Below are positions 8,065 to 17,307 of a DNA stretch of 58,200 nt, piece after piece (position 1 is the first letter of the stretch; every line of letters starts with the position of its first letter). Origin of the DNA: Paenimyroides marinum (GTDB taxonomy: Bacteria; Bacteroidota; Bacteroidia; Flavobacteriales; Flavobacteriaceae). The stretch covers positions 1 to 58,200 of the forward strand of contig NZ_FNXE01000018.1 in assembly GCF_900108395.1 (NCBI RefSeq), in the 5' to 3' direction. Position numbers and translations under genes: made by a program. The notes under the pieces are model-generated. The model was not told the origin of the DNA, searched no databases, and was given only the letters and a program-made list of their open reading frames with translations.

Positions 8065-8072
8065 CAAAGCTA
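8065..8072 (-). promoter_or_regulatory. Likely -7 box of the MFS-AAA-dgt operon
   Basis: On the minus strand TAGCTTTG matches TAnnTTTG. It lies between the sucAB terminator and the MFS start codon, 24 bases before the ATG. Confidence 0.45.
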
Positions 8073-8083
8073 CAAAAAGAAAT

Positions 8084-8114
8084 AAAAAAAGTCTTTCTGT
8101 TTAGAAAGACTTTT
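8084..8114 (-). terminator. Terminator of sucAB
   Basis: GTCTTTCT (8091-8098) and AGAAAGAC (8103-8110) form a perfect 8-bp stem with a four-base loop. On the minus strand seven T residues follow. It lies 25 bases after the sucB stop. Confidence 0.85.
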
Positions 8115-8139
8115 CGGGATATAAAAAAACAATAAAATA

Positions 8140-9363
8140 TTATAATTCCAAAGCTTTTTTAGGGTCGTTGTTTAGTAACAACTCCATTGGGTTTTCTAAA
8201 GCTTCTTTAACAGCTACCAGGAAACCTACTGATTCACGACCATCGATGATTCTGTGATCGTAAGACAACGCGATATACATCATTGGAGCGATAACCACCT
8301 GACCGTTTACGGCAACCGGACGTTCGATGATATTGTGCATCCCTAAAATACCTGATTGTGGCGGGTTGATGATTGGTGTTGATAACATAGATCCAAATAC
8401 ACCACCATTAGTAATTGTAAACGTACCACCTGTCATTTCATCAACAGTAATTTGTCCGTCGCGTGCTCTTGTTGCCAAACGTTTGATTTCAGCTTCAACA
8501 CCGCGGAAAGATAATAATTCTGCATTGCGAACAACCGGAACCATTAATCCTTTTGGACCTGAAACGGCAATAGAAATATCAGCAAAATCAAATTTAATCT
8601 GATCCTGACCGTCGATCATTGAATTTACATCAGGAAATAATTCCAAAGCACGAGTTACTGCTTTTGTAAAGAACGACATAAAACCTAATGAAACACCGTG
8701 TTTTGCTTTAAACGCGTCTTTGTATTCAGAACGTAATTTGTTTACTTCGGTTAAATTAACTTCGTTAAACGTGGTCAACATTGCTGTTGTGTTTTTGGCT
8801 TCTACTAAACGTTCTGCCACTTTTCTGCGTAACATCGACATTTTTTTACGCTCTGTTCCGCGAGGTCCGCCTGTTGGTGTACCCATTGAAGGAACTGCGT
8901 TAATAGCGTCTTCTTTAGTCACACGACCGTCTTTTCCGGTTCCCTGAACAGATCCGGCGTCGATATTTTTTTCTTCTAATATTTTTTTAGCTGCCGGTGA
9001 TGCAGATCCTGTTGCATAAGTTGCAGATTGTGCAGGTGCAACAGCCGGAGTTGCTTTTGGTTCTTCTTTTTTCTCTTCAGCTTTTGGAGCTTCGGCTACA
9101 GGTGCGGTACCAGATGGTTTTGCAGCACTTGTGTCGATTAAACAAACTACCTGACCCACAGCCACAGCATCACCTTCTTCTGCTTTCAACGTGATGATAC
9201 CACTTGCTTCAGCAGGTAATTCTAAAGTTGCTTTGTCAGAATCAACCTCAGCAATCGCTTGGTCTTTCTCTACATAGTCGCCGTCTTTTACTAACCAAGT
9301 AGCAATTTCCACTTCTGTGATTGATTCCCCTGGCGAAGGAACTTTCATTTCTAAGATACTCAT
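8140..9363 (-). CDS. sucB: 2-oxoglutarate dehydrogenase E2 (dihydrolipoamide succinyltransferase)
   Basis: A 407-residue TCA-cycle enzyme that transfers the succinyl group from the E1 reaction to CoA. The N-terminal lipoyl domain has its lipoylation site at K44 (DSDKAT). A long Ala/Pro/Glu/Lys linker (about 80-115) leads to the E3-binding domain ([10 protein letters not shown]), and the C-terminal catalytic domain carries the active-site pair H370 and D374 (DHRIIDG). It follows sucA after 46 bp on the same strand. The E3 subunit (lipoamide dehydrogenase) is not in the window. Confidence 0.97.
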   Translation of the reverse strand: MSILEMKVPSPGESITEVEIATWLVKDGDYVEKDQAIAEVDSDKATLELPAEASGIITLKAEEGDAVAVGQVVCLIDTSAAKPSGTAPVAEAPKAEEKKEEPKATPAVAPAQSATYATGSASPAAKKILEEKNIDAGSVQGTGKDGRVTKEDAINAVPSMGTPTGGPRGTERKKMSMLRRKVAERLVEAKNTTAMLTTFNEVNLTEVNKLRSEYKDAFKAKHGVSLGFMSFFTKAVTRALELFPDVNSMIDGQDQIKFDFADISIAVSGPKGLMVPVVRNAELLSFRGVEAEIKRLATRARDGQITVDEMTGGTFTITNGGVFGSMLSTPIINPPQSGILGMHNIIERPVAVNGQVVIAPMMYIALSYDHRIIDGRESVGFLVAVKEALENPMELLLNNDPKKALEL

Positions 9364-9409
9364 CAGTATATTAATTTAATATTGTTGTTATTTGAAATAC
9401 GTTCTAAAA

Positions 9410-12175
9410 TTATAAATTTTTATCGAATACTTTGGCAATTGCGTGTGCATATCTTTCTTTAGATCGAGCAGATGAACCTGCCGCGGGTGCTGCTGCCGGT
9501 GCCGGTGCCGCCAAACGGAATTTCACTAAATTAAAATTCATCAGCATATATCCGTAAGCCCCCATGTTTTGTGGTTCTTCTTGTGCCCACACATAATCAT
9601 CAACGTTAGGATATGAAGCAATTACTTCTTTTAATTGTTCGTTATCTAAAGGGAATAATTGTTCAACACGTACAAAAGCTACATCTTTTCTGCCTAAGTT
9701 TTGTTTTTCTGCCTGTAAATCATAATAGAATTTACCTGAAACAAAAACCAATGTTTTTACAGCATTTTTATCTTCTACTTTTGGATCGTCAACAATGGTT
9801 TGGAACGAACCGCTGGTTAATTCTTCAATGGTTGAAGTAGCTTCGGGATGACGCAACAATGATTTTGGCGACATGATTACCAAAGGTTTTCTAAAATCGG
9901 TAATCACTTGTCGGCGCAACATGTGGAAATGGTTTGCCGGTGTGGTACAGTTGGCTACATACATGTTGTGGTTTGCACACAATTGCAGGTAACGTTCTAA
10001 ACGAGCCGACGAGTGTTCTGCTCCCTGGTGTTCGTATCCGTGTGGCAACAGTAACACAATTCCGTTTTGGCTTCCCCATTTGTCTTCCGCCGCCGAAATG
10101 TACTGGTCGATCATAATTTGAGCACCATTAGAGAAATCTCCAAACTGAGCCTCCCAAATGGTCAGTGCTTTCGGGTTTGCCATGGCGTAACCATACTCAA
10201 AACCTAAAACAGCATATTCAGATAAATGCGAGTTGTAAATGCGCATTTGTCCGTTTTGCGATTTGATATTGTTTAAAGGGATGTATTCTTCTTCGGTATC
10301 TTCGGTTTTAATCACTGCATGACGGTGCGAGAATGTACCGCGTTGTACATCCTGACCTGAAAAACGTACATCAAAACCTTCGGAAATCAAGGTGCCGTAA
10401 GCCAATAATTCTCCCATTGCCCAATCTAAACGATTGGTTTCATAGTACATGGTGTAACGATCCTTGATTAATTTTGAAATTTTATTGATGAATTTTTTAT
10501 CTTCAGGCAACGATGTTAATGAAGGTGCGATATCATCTAATAATTCACGGGATACTTTAGTATCGTAAGTTTGCAACATACGCTCAGCATTTGCAATGTG
10601 ATAACCTTCCCATTCTTTTTGCATAAAAGGAATTACGGTCGCTTTTTCAGTTGCTTTTGCGGCTGTTAAATTATCCTCTAAAACTGCTTTGTATTTATCT
10701 TCTAAAGCACCTACGTATGCATCATCAATTACTTTGTTTTCAAGCAGGCGTGCATTGTAAATGTTGCGTGCGTTTTGATGTTTTGAAATTAGTTTGTATA
10801 AAATAGGTTGAGTAAAACGTGGTTCGTCACCTTCGTTATGCCCGTATTTACGGTATCCAACTAAATTAACAAATACGTCTTCTTTAAATTCCATTCTGTA
10901 AGCCAAAGCGAATAACATAGCTTTTACAGCAGCTTCGGTATCATCGGCATTTACATGAACCACAGGTGCAGCAACCACTTTAGCAACATCGGTACAGTAA
11001 ATACCCGAACGGGCATCTCTGTAACTTGTTGTAAAACCAACTTGATTGTTTAATACCAAATGAACGGTTCCTGCTGTTTGGTAAGCACGTAATTTGCTCA
11101 TCTGAACAATTTCGTACACAATACCCTGACCGGCAACCGCAGCATCACCGTGTAATGCAACAGGTAATACTTTTGAAAAATCGGTTGGGTATAATTTATC
11201 TTGTTTTGAACGCACCACACCTTCGATTACCGCACCAACGGTTTCTAAATGTGATGGATTCGGAGCTAAATTTAAATTGATTTTTTTGCCTGAAGCGGTT
11301 GTTTTTTCAGAAGTGTATCCCAAGTGATATTTCACATCTCCGTCAAACGTATCAGCTACATCGGCATAATCTTTTCCATCAAATTCTGTAAAGATATTCT
11401 GTGCAGGTTTCTGCATGATGTTCGCAAGGATATTTAAACGTCCACGGTGTGCCATTCCAATAACCACATCTTCTACACCAGAAGTTGCCGCAGCATCAAT
11501 CATGGCGTCTAATGCGGGTATTGTAGCTTCTAATCCTTCTAAAGAAAAACGTTTTTGCCCCACATATTTGGTATGGAAGAAATTTTCAAAAGCTGCTGCT
11601 TCTACTAATTTTTCCAGAATATGCTTTTGTTGATCCGTTGACAAATCATTTGATTTTGATTCAAAATATTTTGCAATCCACTGAACTTTGTCTTCGTTTG
11701 GAATGTACGTATATTCAATACCAATTGTTGTACAATAAGTATTTACTAAATGATCAATAATTTGCTGTAAAGTACTTTTAGGTAAGTTAATGCTTAAAGC
11801 AGCATCAAAAGTAACGTTTAAATCTGCTTGGGAAAGACCATATTTTTCAATAGACAGTTCAGAGTTTGTACCTGTTGTTTCTATTAAAGGGTTTGTTCTG
11901 GTTGCTAAGTGCCCATGCGTTCTGTAAGCGTCGATCAGCCTTAAAACCGCAAATTCTTTTTTAACTGTTTCTGCTAACTTTGCCGTTTCAGCAGATCCTT
12001 CGTAAGCATTTGATAATTGTTCTACCGGACTGCCATTGTATTCATTTGCAAAATCGAACCCCTGAAAAAAACTTCTCCAACTTGGTTCAACACTATCAGG
12101 GCTGGTTAAATACTGATCGTATAAATCTGCAAAAAATGAGGTATGCGCAGCGTTTAAAAAGGAAAACCTATCCAT
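9410..12175 (-). CDS. sucA: 2-oxoglutarate dehydrogenase E1
   Basis: A thiamine-diphosphate enzyme of 921 residues that decarboxylates 2-oxoglutarate. The N-terminus (MDRFSFLNAAHTSFFADLYDQYL) and segments such as GMAHRGRLN, HGDAAVAGQG and GHNEGDEPRFTQP are characteristic. An Ala/Pro-rich insert (near LAAPAPAAAPAAG) sits just before the C-terminal helix. The frame is open 63 bases further upstream, but a TATTTTTG promoter box lies at 12219-12226, inside that extension. The start at 12175 gives the canonical N-terminus and is preferred. Confidence 0.96.
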   Translation of the reverse strand: MDRFSFLNAAHTSFFADLYDQYLTSPDSVEPSWRSFFQGFDFANEYNGSPVEQLSNAYEGSAETAKLAETVKKEFAVLRLIDAYRTHGHLATRTNPLIETTGTNSELSIEKYGLSQADLNVTFDAALSINLPKSTLQQIIDHLVNTYCTTIGIEYTYIPNEDKVQWIAKYFESKSNDLSTDQQKHILEKLVEAAAFENFFHTKYVGQKRFSLEGLEATIPALDAMIDAAATSGVEDVVIGMAHRGRLNILANIMQKPAQNIFTEFDGKDYADVADTFDGDVKYHLGYTSEKTTASGKKINLNLAPNPSHLETVGAVIEGVVRSKQDKLYPTDFSKVLPVALHGDAAVAGQGIVYEIVQMSKLRAYQTAGTVHLVLNNQVGFTTSYRDARSGIYCTDVAKVVAAPVVHVNADDTEAAVKAMLFALAYRMEFKEDVFVNLVGYRKYGHNEGDEPRFTQPILYKLISKHQNARNIYNARLLENKVIDDAYVGALEDKYKAVLEDNLTAAKATEKATVIPFMQKEWEGYHIANAERMLQTYDTKVSRELLDDIAPSLTSLPEDKKFINKISKLIKDRYTMYYETNRLDWAMGELLAYGTLISEGFDVRFSGQDVQRGTFSHRHAVIKTEDTEEEYIPLNNIKSQNGQMRIYNSHLSEYAVLGFEYGYAMANPKALTIWEAQFGDFSNGAQIMIDQYISAAEDKWGSQNGIVLLLPHGYEHQGAEHSSARLERYLQLCANHNMYVANCTTPANHFHMLRRQVITDFRKPLVIMSPKSLLRHPEATSTIEELTSGSFQTIVDDPKVEDKNAVKTLVFVSGKFYYDLQAEKQNLGRKDVAFVRVEQLFPLDNEQLKEVIASYPNVDDYVWAQEEPQNMGAYGYMLMNFNLVKFRLAAPAPAAAPAAGSSARSKERYAHAIAKVFDKNL

Positions 12176-12218
12176 AATATTTGTCTGATGACTCTTTTTT
12201 TTCGTTAAAAAATTTTCA

Positions 12219-12226
12219 CAAAAATA
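12219..12226 (-). promoter_or_regulatory. Likely -7 box of sucAB
   Basis: On the minus strand TATTTTTG matches the consensus and lies 44 bases before the chosen sucA start. The -33 element is degenerate. Confidence 0.4.
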
Positions 12227-12508
12227 CAACAGTTTCAATTAATAATATAATATTTTATACAGTTTTATAGTTTTAATTTTTGTTTAAGACAGATTTTTAT
12301 ATCACTTTGATTTTAATTTAAATACTTTTTTTAACAATATTATTTTTAAACAGCTTTTTTTTATCACTTTTATTATTTTATTGCGATTTTACCGATTATT
12401 TTTTTGTTATTGACAATTGTCTGTTTTTACAGAGAAAAATACATTTTTTGTTTGTTAAGAAACATTTAACTGATTAATTAATATATTAGCAAAAATTAGA
12501 TTTTTAAC

Positions 12509-13057
12509 ATGAAAAGAATTATTTGTGCGATGACTGTTTGCCTGGTGACTACTTTGAGTGTATCGGCACAGCAAAACGATGATTTTTACCAGCCAAGAAC
12601 AACTACTTTTTGGAGCGATGTACAGTTTGGCGGTGCGTTGGGTTTGGGTTTTGGTAGCGGTTATACAAACATTGCTGTTGCACCAAGTGCTATTAAACCC
12701 ATAACCGAGCAATTTTCTGCAGGTGTGGGATTACAATTTAATTATCTGAAATCGAAAGGTTTTTATGAAAGTGCATCGTACGGGGCAAGTGCTATTGCAC
12801 TATACAACCCGATAGATTTTTTTCAATTATCGGCAGAGTTAGAACAACTGCGGGTAAATAATACGGTTGAAGGATATTATTTAAATCAATATTATTACCC
12901 GGAAAGTAAAGAAAACTTCTGGAACACGGCGTTGTTTTTAGGTGCAGGATATACATCGGGCAATGCTACCATTGGGATACGTTATAATGTGCTGTACCAA
13001 AAAGATAATTTTGTGTACTCACAAGCATGGATGCCTTTTATACGGGTTTATTTTTAA
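12509..13057 (+). CDS. Small exported protein, probable outer-membrane barrel
   Basis: A 182-residue protein with an N-terminal signal peptide (MKRIICAMTVCLVTTLSVSAQQ). The rest alternates hydrophobic and polar residues with many aromatics and ends in an aromatic residue (PFIRVYF), the pattern of a small outer-membrane beta-barrel. The function is unknown. It is divergent from sucA, across a 333-bp AT-rich gap with no other gene, and convergent with the polyprenyl synthetase. My recollection is that related proteins beside sucA are sometimes labelled alpha-ketoglutarate decarboxylase; nothing in this sequence supports an enzyme. Confidence 0.75.
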   Translation: MKRIICAMTVCLVTTLSVSAQQNDDFYQPRTTTFWSDVQFGGALGLGFGSGYTNIAVAPSAIKPITEQFSAGVGLQFNYLKSKGFYESASYGASAIALYNPIDFFQLSAELEQLRVNNTVEGYYLNQYYYPESKENFWNTALFLGAGYTSGNATIGIRYNVLYQKDNFVYSQAWMPFIRVYF

Positions 13058-13060
13058 ACA

Positions 13061-13086
13061 AAAAACGAGCAATTGCTCGTTTTTTT
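13061..13086. terminator. Bidirectional terminator between convergent genes
   Basis: ACGAGCAATTGCTCGT (13065-13080) is a perfect palindrome flanked by A5 and T6. It separates the exported protein gene from the polyprenyl synthetase gene and overlaps the latter's stop codon. Confidence 0.8.
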
Positions 13087-14056
13087 ATACTGTTCTACTC
13101 ATTAATGAAACAGCGAATTCTTTCAGCTCTTCTTTAAAATGATAAGCAATTTCTAAGGTTTCTAATTGCTGTAAAGCTTTTTGTGTATATTCTTCAATTA
13201 AAAGCTGCATATCGCCTGTGGCATTGGTTTTTATGAATAACTGTTTTACCGAATCGATCTTTTCCTGGGAGTTTTCCTTTGTAGCGTACCATTTAACAAG
13301 CTCTTTTTTGTCCTCTTCAGAAGCGTTTTCCAGAGTTTTTAAATACAGATACGTTTTTTTGTTCTCTAAAATATCTCCGCCAATTTGCTTACCAAAAGTG
13401 GCTGTTTCGCCAAAAGCATCTAAATAATCGTCTTGTAATTGAAAGGCAATTCCCAAATGACGTCCAAAATTATAAATAGCCTCTTTATTTGATGGTGTTG
13501 TTTTAGCAACAATGGCGCCCATTTCTAAAGCAGCACCCACCAAAACAGCCGTTTTATAATCAATCATTTTGATGTATTCCGGAATGCTGACATTGTTGCG
13601 GGTTTCAAAATTGATATCTAATTGTTGTCCTTCACAAACTTCTAAAGCTGTTTTACTGAAAAGCTTTGCCAGATCTTTAAAAATAGCAGGCTCATAATTT
13701 TCAAAATATTGATAGGCAAGAATCAGCATGGCATCGCCGGATAAAATACCCGTATTCAGATTCCATTTTTCATGAACGGTTTTTTCACCTCTTCGCAAAG
13801 GAGCATCATCCATAATATCATCGTGAATCAATGAAAAATTATGAAACAATTCAATAGCAACCGCTGCGTGAATAGCTTCATTTGGTGCAGCGCCAAAAAC
13901 TTCCGCAGCAAAAAGCGTAAGTAACGGGCGTAAACGTTTACCACCTAAATTAGCAATATATCCTATAGGTTCGTACAGTTCCTTTGGATTTTTGTTGAAA
14001 TTAATCTGATTTATATAATCGGCAACAGCGTTTTTGTAATCAATGAAATTATTCAT
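13085..14056 (-). CDS. Polyprenyl diphosphate synthase
   Basis: A 323-residue trans-prenyltransferase that extends allylic diphosphates with isopentenyl diphosphate, for quinone or carotenoid precursors. The two aspartate-rich metal sites are DDIMD (79-83) and DDYLD (209-213), and the motifs GGKRLRP and LRRGEKTVH are present. The first Asp motif is DDxxD without the two-residue insertion of bacterial farnesyl synthases, which favours a longer product such as a menaquinone side chain. Chain length is not decided by this alone. Confidence 0.9.
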   Translation of the reverse strand: MNNFIDYKNAVADYINQINFNKNPKELYEPIGYIANLGGKRLRPLLTLFAAEVFGAAPNEAIHAAVAIELFHNFSLIHDDIMDDAPLRRGEKTVHEKWNLNTGILSGDAMLILAYQYFENYEPAIFKDLAKLFSKTALEVCEGQQLDINFETRNNVSIPEYIKMIDYKTAVLVGAALEMGAIVAKTTPSNKEAIYNFGRHLGIAFQLQDDYLDAFGETATFGKQIGGDILENKKTYLYLKTLENASEEDKKELVKWYATKENSQEKIDSVKQLFIKTNATGDMQLLIEEYTQKALQQLETLEIAYHFKEELKEFAVSLMSRTV

Positions 14057-14084
14057 ATAAGGGTATAAACTTCTTTAATGTGTA

Positions 14085-14092
14085 CAAATGTA
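14085..14092 (-). promoter_or_regulatory. Likely -7 box of the polyprenyl synthetase gene
   Basis: On the minus strand TACATTTG matches the consensus and lies 28 bases before the start codon. It is divergent from the TetR promoter. Confidence 0.45.
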
Positions 14093-14132
14093 AGCTAATT
14101 AATTATTTAAATAAAATTTTAAAAAAAACTTT

Positions 14133-14160
14133 GGAAACTTTTTTGGTATTTAAAGTTTCC
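14133..14160. promoter_or_regulatory. Candidate TetR operator
   Basis: GGAAACTTT (14133-14141) and AAAGTTTCC (14152-14160) form a perfect inverted repeat with a 10-base spacer, 28 bp in all. It covers the -33 element of the tetR promoter and ends four bases before the -7 box. This is the geometry of an autoregulating TetR-family operator. Confidence 0.65.
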
Positions 14161-14172
14161 TGTTTACCTTTG
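14143..14172 (+). promoter_or_regulatory. Promoter of the TetR-TolC-adaptor-RND operon
   Basis: TTG (14143-14145), a 19-base spacer and TACCTTTG (14165-14172) match the Bacteroidota consensus exactly. The ATG used for tetR follows 21 bases after the -7 box. Confidence 0.75.
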
Positions 14173-14193
14173 CCCCAAAATTTATTCATTAGA

Positions 14194-14805
14194 ATGAAAG
14201 AAACAATTTTAAATAAATCTTTAGGACTTTTTATAAAACATGGGTTTAAGTCGGTGACGATGGACGATATCGCTAATGAATTGGGTATTTCAAAAAAAAC
14301 GATTTACCAGCATTTTTCTTCAAAAAGCGAATTGGTCAAAGCAACGGTTGATTATGTTTTTGAGTCGGCAACTGCCAAAATGAAAAGTATTGCGGGCAAC
14401 TGCGAAACGCCTATTCACGAACATTTTGAAATGAAAAATTGCTTAGGCGATCTATTTGGTCAAAATATACAGGCAAGTACCATTTACCAATTTAATAAGT
14501 ATTATCCAAGGCTGTCAGAGCGTATTCAACAAAAAAAGCATGAAAATTACGATTTTACAATTCTCCGAAATCTACGCGATGGTGTTGAGCAAGGTTACTA
14601 CCGCAAAGAAATTGATATTGATTTTGTAGGAAAAATATTTTTTGCAAGTACCACGGCTTTTTTTAATGATGAAATGTTTATTAATCTGCAAAGTACACAA
14701 TCTATAGACGAACTGAATTATAAATTATTAGAATACCATTTAAGGGGAATTGTTACTCCGAAAGGATTACAAATTTTAGAACAATTATTACAAAAAAATA
14801 AATAG
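14194..14805 (+). CDS. TetR-family transcriptional regulator
   Basis: A 203-residue protein with an N-terminal HTH (about residues 21-42: VTMDDIANELGISKKTIYQHF) and a helical ligand-binding domain without recognisable family markers. The frame is open from 14080, but the promoter at 14143-14172 lies inside that extension, so the ATG at 14194 is the start. It is the first gene of an operon with the outer-membrane channel two bases later, the adaptor and the RND pump. With a palindrome over its own promoter, it is probably an autoregulated efflux repressor. Confidence 0.9.
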   Translation: MKETILNKSLGLFIKHGFKSVTMDDIANELGISKKTIYQHFSSKSELVKATVDYVFESATAKMKSIAGNCETPIHEHFEMKNCLGDLFGQNIQASTIYQFNKYYPRLSERIQQKKHENYDFTILRNLRDGVEQGYYRKEIDIDFVGKIFFASTTAFFNDEMFINLQSTQSIDELNYKLLEYHLRGIVTPKGLQILEQLLQKNK

Positions 14806-14807
14806 CA

Positions 14808-16130
14808 ATGAAATATAGAATTTCAATTTTATTAGCGTTTTTAGGATTCTTTGCCCAGGCACAAGAGCAATTAACGCTTAAAGATGCGGTTAATTACGCT
14901 TTGCAAAATAAAGCCGAAGCCGTAAAAGCCCGCTTAGAGGTAGAAAACAGCGAATACCAAATCGATGAAGTTCGTGCCAATGCATTACCACAAATTAGTG
15001 CAAATGGTGGTTTAACGTATAATGCTATTATCCCACAAATGGCTTTGGTAATGGGCGATCAGGTACAGGTAATTCAAATGGGGACACCTTGGCAGTCAAA
15101 CGCTACACTATCGTTAAACCAACAATTATTTAACCAAGCCGTTTTCACAGGGTTAAAAGCAGCAAAGACCACAAGAGAATTTTATAAGATAAACGCACAG
15201 TTAACAGAAGAGCAGGTTATTGAAAAAGTTGCAAACAGCTATTATGAAGTATATAAAACCGAATCTCAATTAAAAACCATTGACAAAACCATTGATAACA
15301 CCACACGCGTTCGCGATGTTATTCAAAGTTTATTTGACAACGGTTTGGCTAAAAAAATAGATTTAGACAGAACCAACGTTACTTTAAACAACCTGAAAAG
15401 CAATCGTCAGCAATTGGTAAATGCCTTACAATTACAAGAAAATGCTTTAAAGTATTTAATTGGCATGGATATGAATCAAGATATCAAAATGCCGGAAAAT
15501 ACGTTTGAAGTTACTAAACATGCTTTAGTTGATGAATCTACAAACATTGAAAACAGAACTGAAATTAAGGTGTTGGACAAACAAAGTGAGCTATTAGCCT
15601 TAAACAAAAAAGCAACGATGGCTCAAGGTTATCCAAGTTTAAGCATGAACGCAAATTTTGGCTATAATGGTTTTGGTGATACATTTCCCTGGTTTGCCAA
15701 ACCTGCCGATGGGGTATATTGGTCAGGAACCTCAGCTATAGGTTTAAATTTATCCATTCCTATTTTTAATGGTGGATCAATTCGTGCAAAAGTAAGACAA
15801 GCACAGGTTGATATTGAAAAATTAGAAGTTGATAAACGCGATACTCGCTTAGCGTTAGATATGTCATTAAAAAATGCGATAACACAGCTAAATAATTCTT
15901 TAATTAGCCTCAACACGCAAAACGAGAATGTGAATTTAGCCAAAGAAGTATTAGACAATGTAGAAAACAATTATAAAGTAGGTCTGGCAACATTAACCGA
16001 TTTATTAGACGCAGAAACATCTTATGCCGATGCACAAAACAATCACACCAATGCTTTATTAGATTACAAAGTAGCCGAAGTACAATTAATTAAAGCTAAA
16101 GGAGAATTAAAATCATTAACACAAGAATAA
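14808..16130 (+). CDS. TolC-family outer-membrane efflux channel
   Basis: A 440-residue outer-membrane factor with a signal peptide (ISILLAFLGFFAQAQE). Two OEP repeats show the long coiled-coil helices of TolC proteins (ALQNKAEAVKARLEVENSEYQ, and later NNYKVGLATLTDLLDAETSY). It forms the exit duct for the adaptor and RND pump encoded next. It is separated from the tetR stop by two bases. Confidence 0.93.
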   Translation: MKYRISILLAFLGFFAQAQEQLTLKDAVNYALQNKAEAVKARLEVENSEYQIDEVRANALPQISANGGLTYNAIIPQMALVMGDQVQVIQMGTPWQSNATLSLNQQLFNQAVFTGLKAAKTTREFYKINAQLTEEQVIEKVANSYYEVYKTESQLKTIDKTIDNTTRVRDVIQSLFDNGLAKKIDLDRTNVTLNNLKSNRQQLVNALQLQENALKYLIGMDMNQDIKMPENTFEVTKHALVDESTNIENRTEIKVLDKQSELLALNKKATMAQGYPSLSMNANFGYNGFGDTFPWFAKPADGVYWSGTSAIGLNLSIPIFNGGSIRAKVRQAQVDIEKLEVDKRDTRLALDMSLKNAITQLNNSLISLNTQNENVNLAKEVLDNVENNYKVGLATLTDLLDAETSYADAQNNHTNALLDYKVAEVQLIKAKGELKSLTQE

Positions 16131-16147
16131 ACTAATTGCATAAAAAA

Positions 16148-17206
16148 ATGAAAAAAGTCATCATAACAGGAATAGTTATTATTGCAGCATTAGCCGGAAT
16201 AATGTATGTGCTAAATAAAAATAAGGCAACCAATGAAGCACAAACCGCTGTTGTTGCCGAAAAAAACAGTGCGGTTACCGTACGTGTTGAAACAGCCGAT
16301 TTTAAAGAAGTAAACGGCGAATACATTGCTAACGGAACTTTTATGCCTAAACAAGAAGTGAAAATTTCAGCAGAAACAGCCGGATTGGTCTCTCGTGTTT
16401 TAGTTTCAGAAGGATCACATGTAAGTGCAGGGCAAACGTTAGCGGTTATTAAAGCCGACAAGCAAAATGTAAATGTAAGCAATGCACAAGCAGTTTACAA
16501 CAACGCAAAAGCCGAAGTGACTCGCTTTGAAAGCGCTTATGCTACAGGCGGTGTAACAAAACAACAGTTAGACCAAATGAAGCTACAATTAGAAAATGCC
16601 AAAAACAACCTGCAAAGTGCACAACTTACCGCGGGCGATGTTAACATTAAAGCATCGTTTTCAGGAATTATAAATAAAAAGAATATTGAACCGGGATCTT
16701 ACGTAAATCCGGGAATGGAATTGTTTGAAGTGGTTAACGTTTCTACTTTAAAATTAAAAGTAAATGTTGATGAGAAAAACGTGGGAAGCTTAAAATTAGG
16801 TCAATCTATTAAAGTGGAATCTCCGGTAATTGGCGAAAAAGAATTTACAGGTAAAATATCGTTTATTGCTCCAAAAGCAGATGCCAGCTTAAATTTCCCG
16901 GTAGAAATGGAAATTCAAAACAATTCGGCAAACGATTTAAAAGCCGGAATGTACGGTAATGCCTATTTTGGAAACAGCCAAACAGCCAACGTATTAATTA
17001 TACCGCGCACAGCATTTGTGGGAAGCGTAAGCTCTAATCAAGTGTTTGTTTATAAAGACGGAAAAGCCGTGTTGACGAAAGTGGTCTCAGGAAGAACATT
17101 CGGAGAATCAATCGAAGTAGTTTCCGGAATTGAAAAAGGTACGCAGGTAATCATATCAGGACAAATCAATTTAACCGACGGAACAGCTGTTCAAATTATT
17201 AAATAA
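16148..17206 (+). CDS. RND efflux periplasmic adaptor (membrane fusion protein)
   Basis: A 352-residue adaptor with one N-terminal membrane anchor (VIITGIVIIAALAGIMYVLN), a lipoyl-like half-motif (GLVSRVLVSEGSHVSAGQTLAVI), a helical hairpin and a second lipoyl half (IKASFSGIINKKNIEPGSYV). A TTG at 16136 is in frame four codons upstream; the ATG at 16148 gives the standard MKK start and is preferred. It links the TolC-type channel and the RND transporter in one operon. Confidence 0.92.
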   Translation: MKKVIITGIVIIAALAGIMYVLNKNKATNEAQTAVVAEKNSAVTVRVETADFKEVNGEYIANGTFMPKQEVKISAETAGLVSRVLVSEGSHVSAGQTLAVIKADKQNVNVSNAQAVYNNAKAEVTRFESAYATGGVTKQQLDQMKLQLENAKNNLQSAQLTAGDVNIKASFSGIINKKNIEPGSYVNPGMELFEVVNVSTLKLKVNVDEKNVGSLKLGQSIKVESPVIGEKEFTGKISFIAPKADASLNFPVEMEIQNNSANDLKAGMYGNAYFGNSQTANVLIIPRTAFVGSVSSNQVFVYKDGKAVLTKVVSGRTFGESIEVVSGIEKGTQVIISGQINLTDGTAVQIIK

Positions 17207-17307
17207 AAGCAATAAGTAATCCTTATGCTGTAAACATTGAATATAAAATAAAAATAAACATTTAGGTTATAAATAAAACCTATCGCCTAAAGCACAAATA
17301 TAAATCA

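Noticed and set aside
12176..12238. Longer sucA start 63 bases upstream
   Set aside because: The extension crosses a consensus -7 promoter box, and the shorter start gives the usual SucA N-terminus.
14080..14193. Longer TetR start
   Set aside because: The extension contains the regulator's own promoter and operator and is not typical TetR sequence.
16136..16147. TTG start for the first efflux adaptor
   Set aside because: The ATG at 16148 gives a standard signal/anchor sequence; TTG starts are uncommon here.
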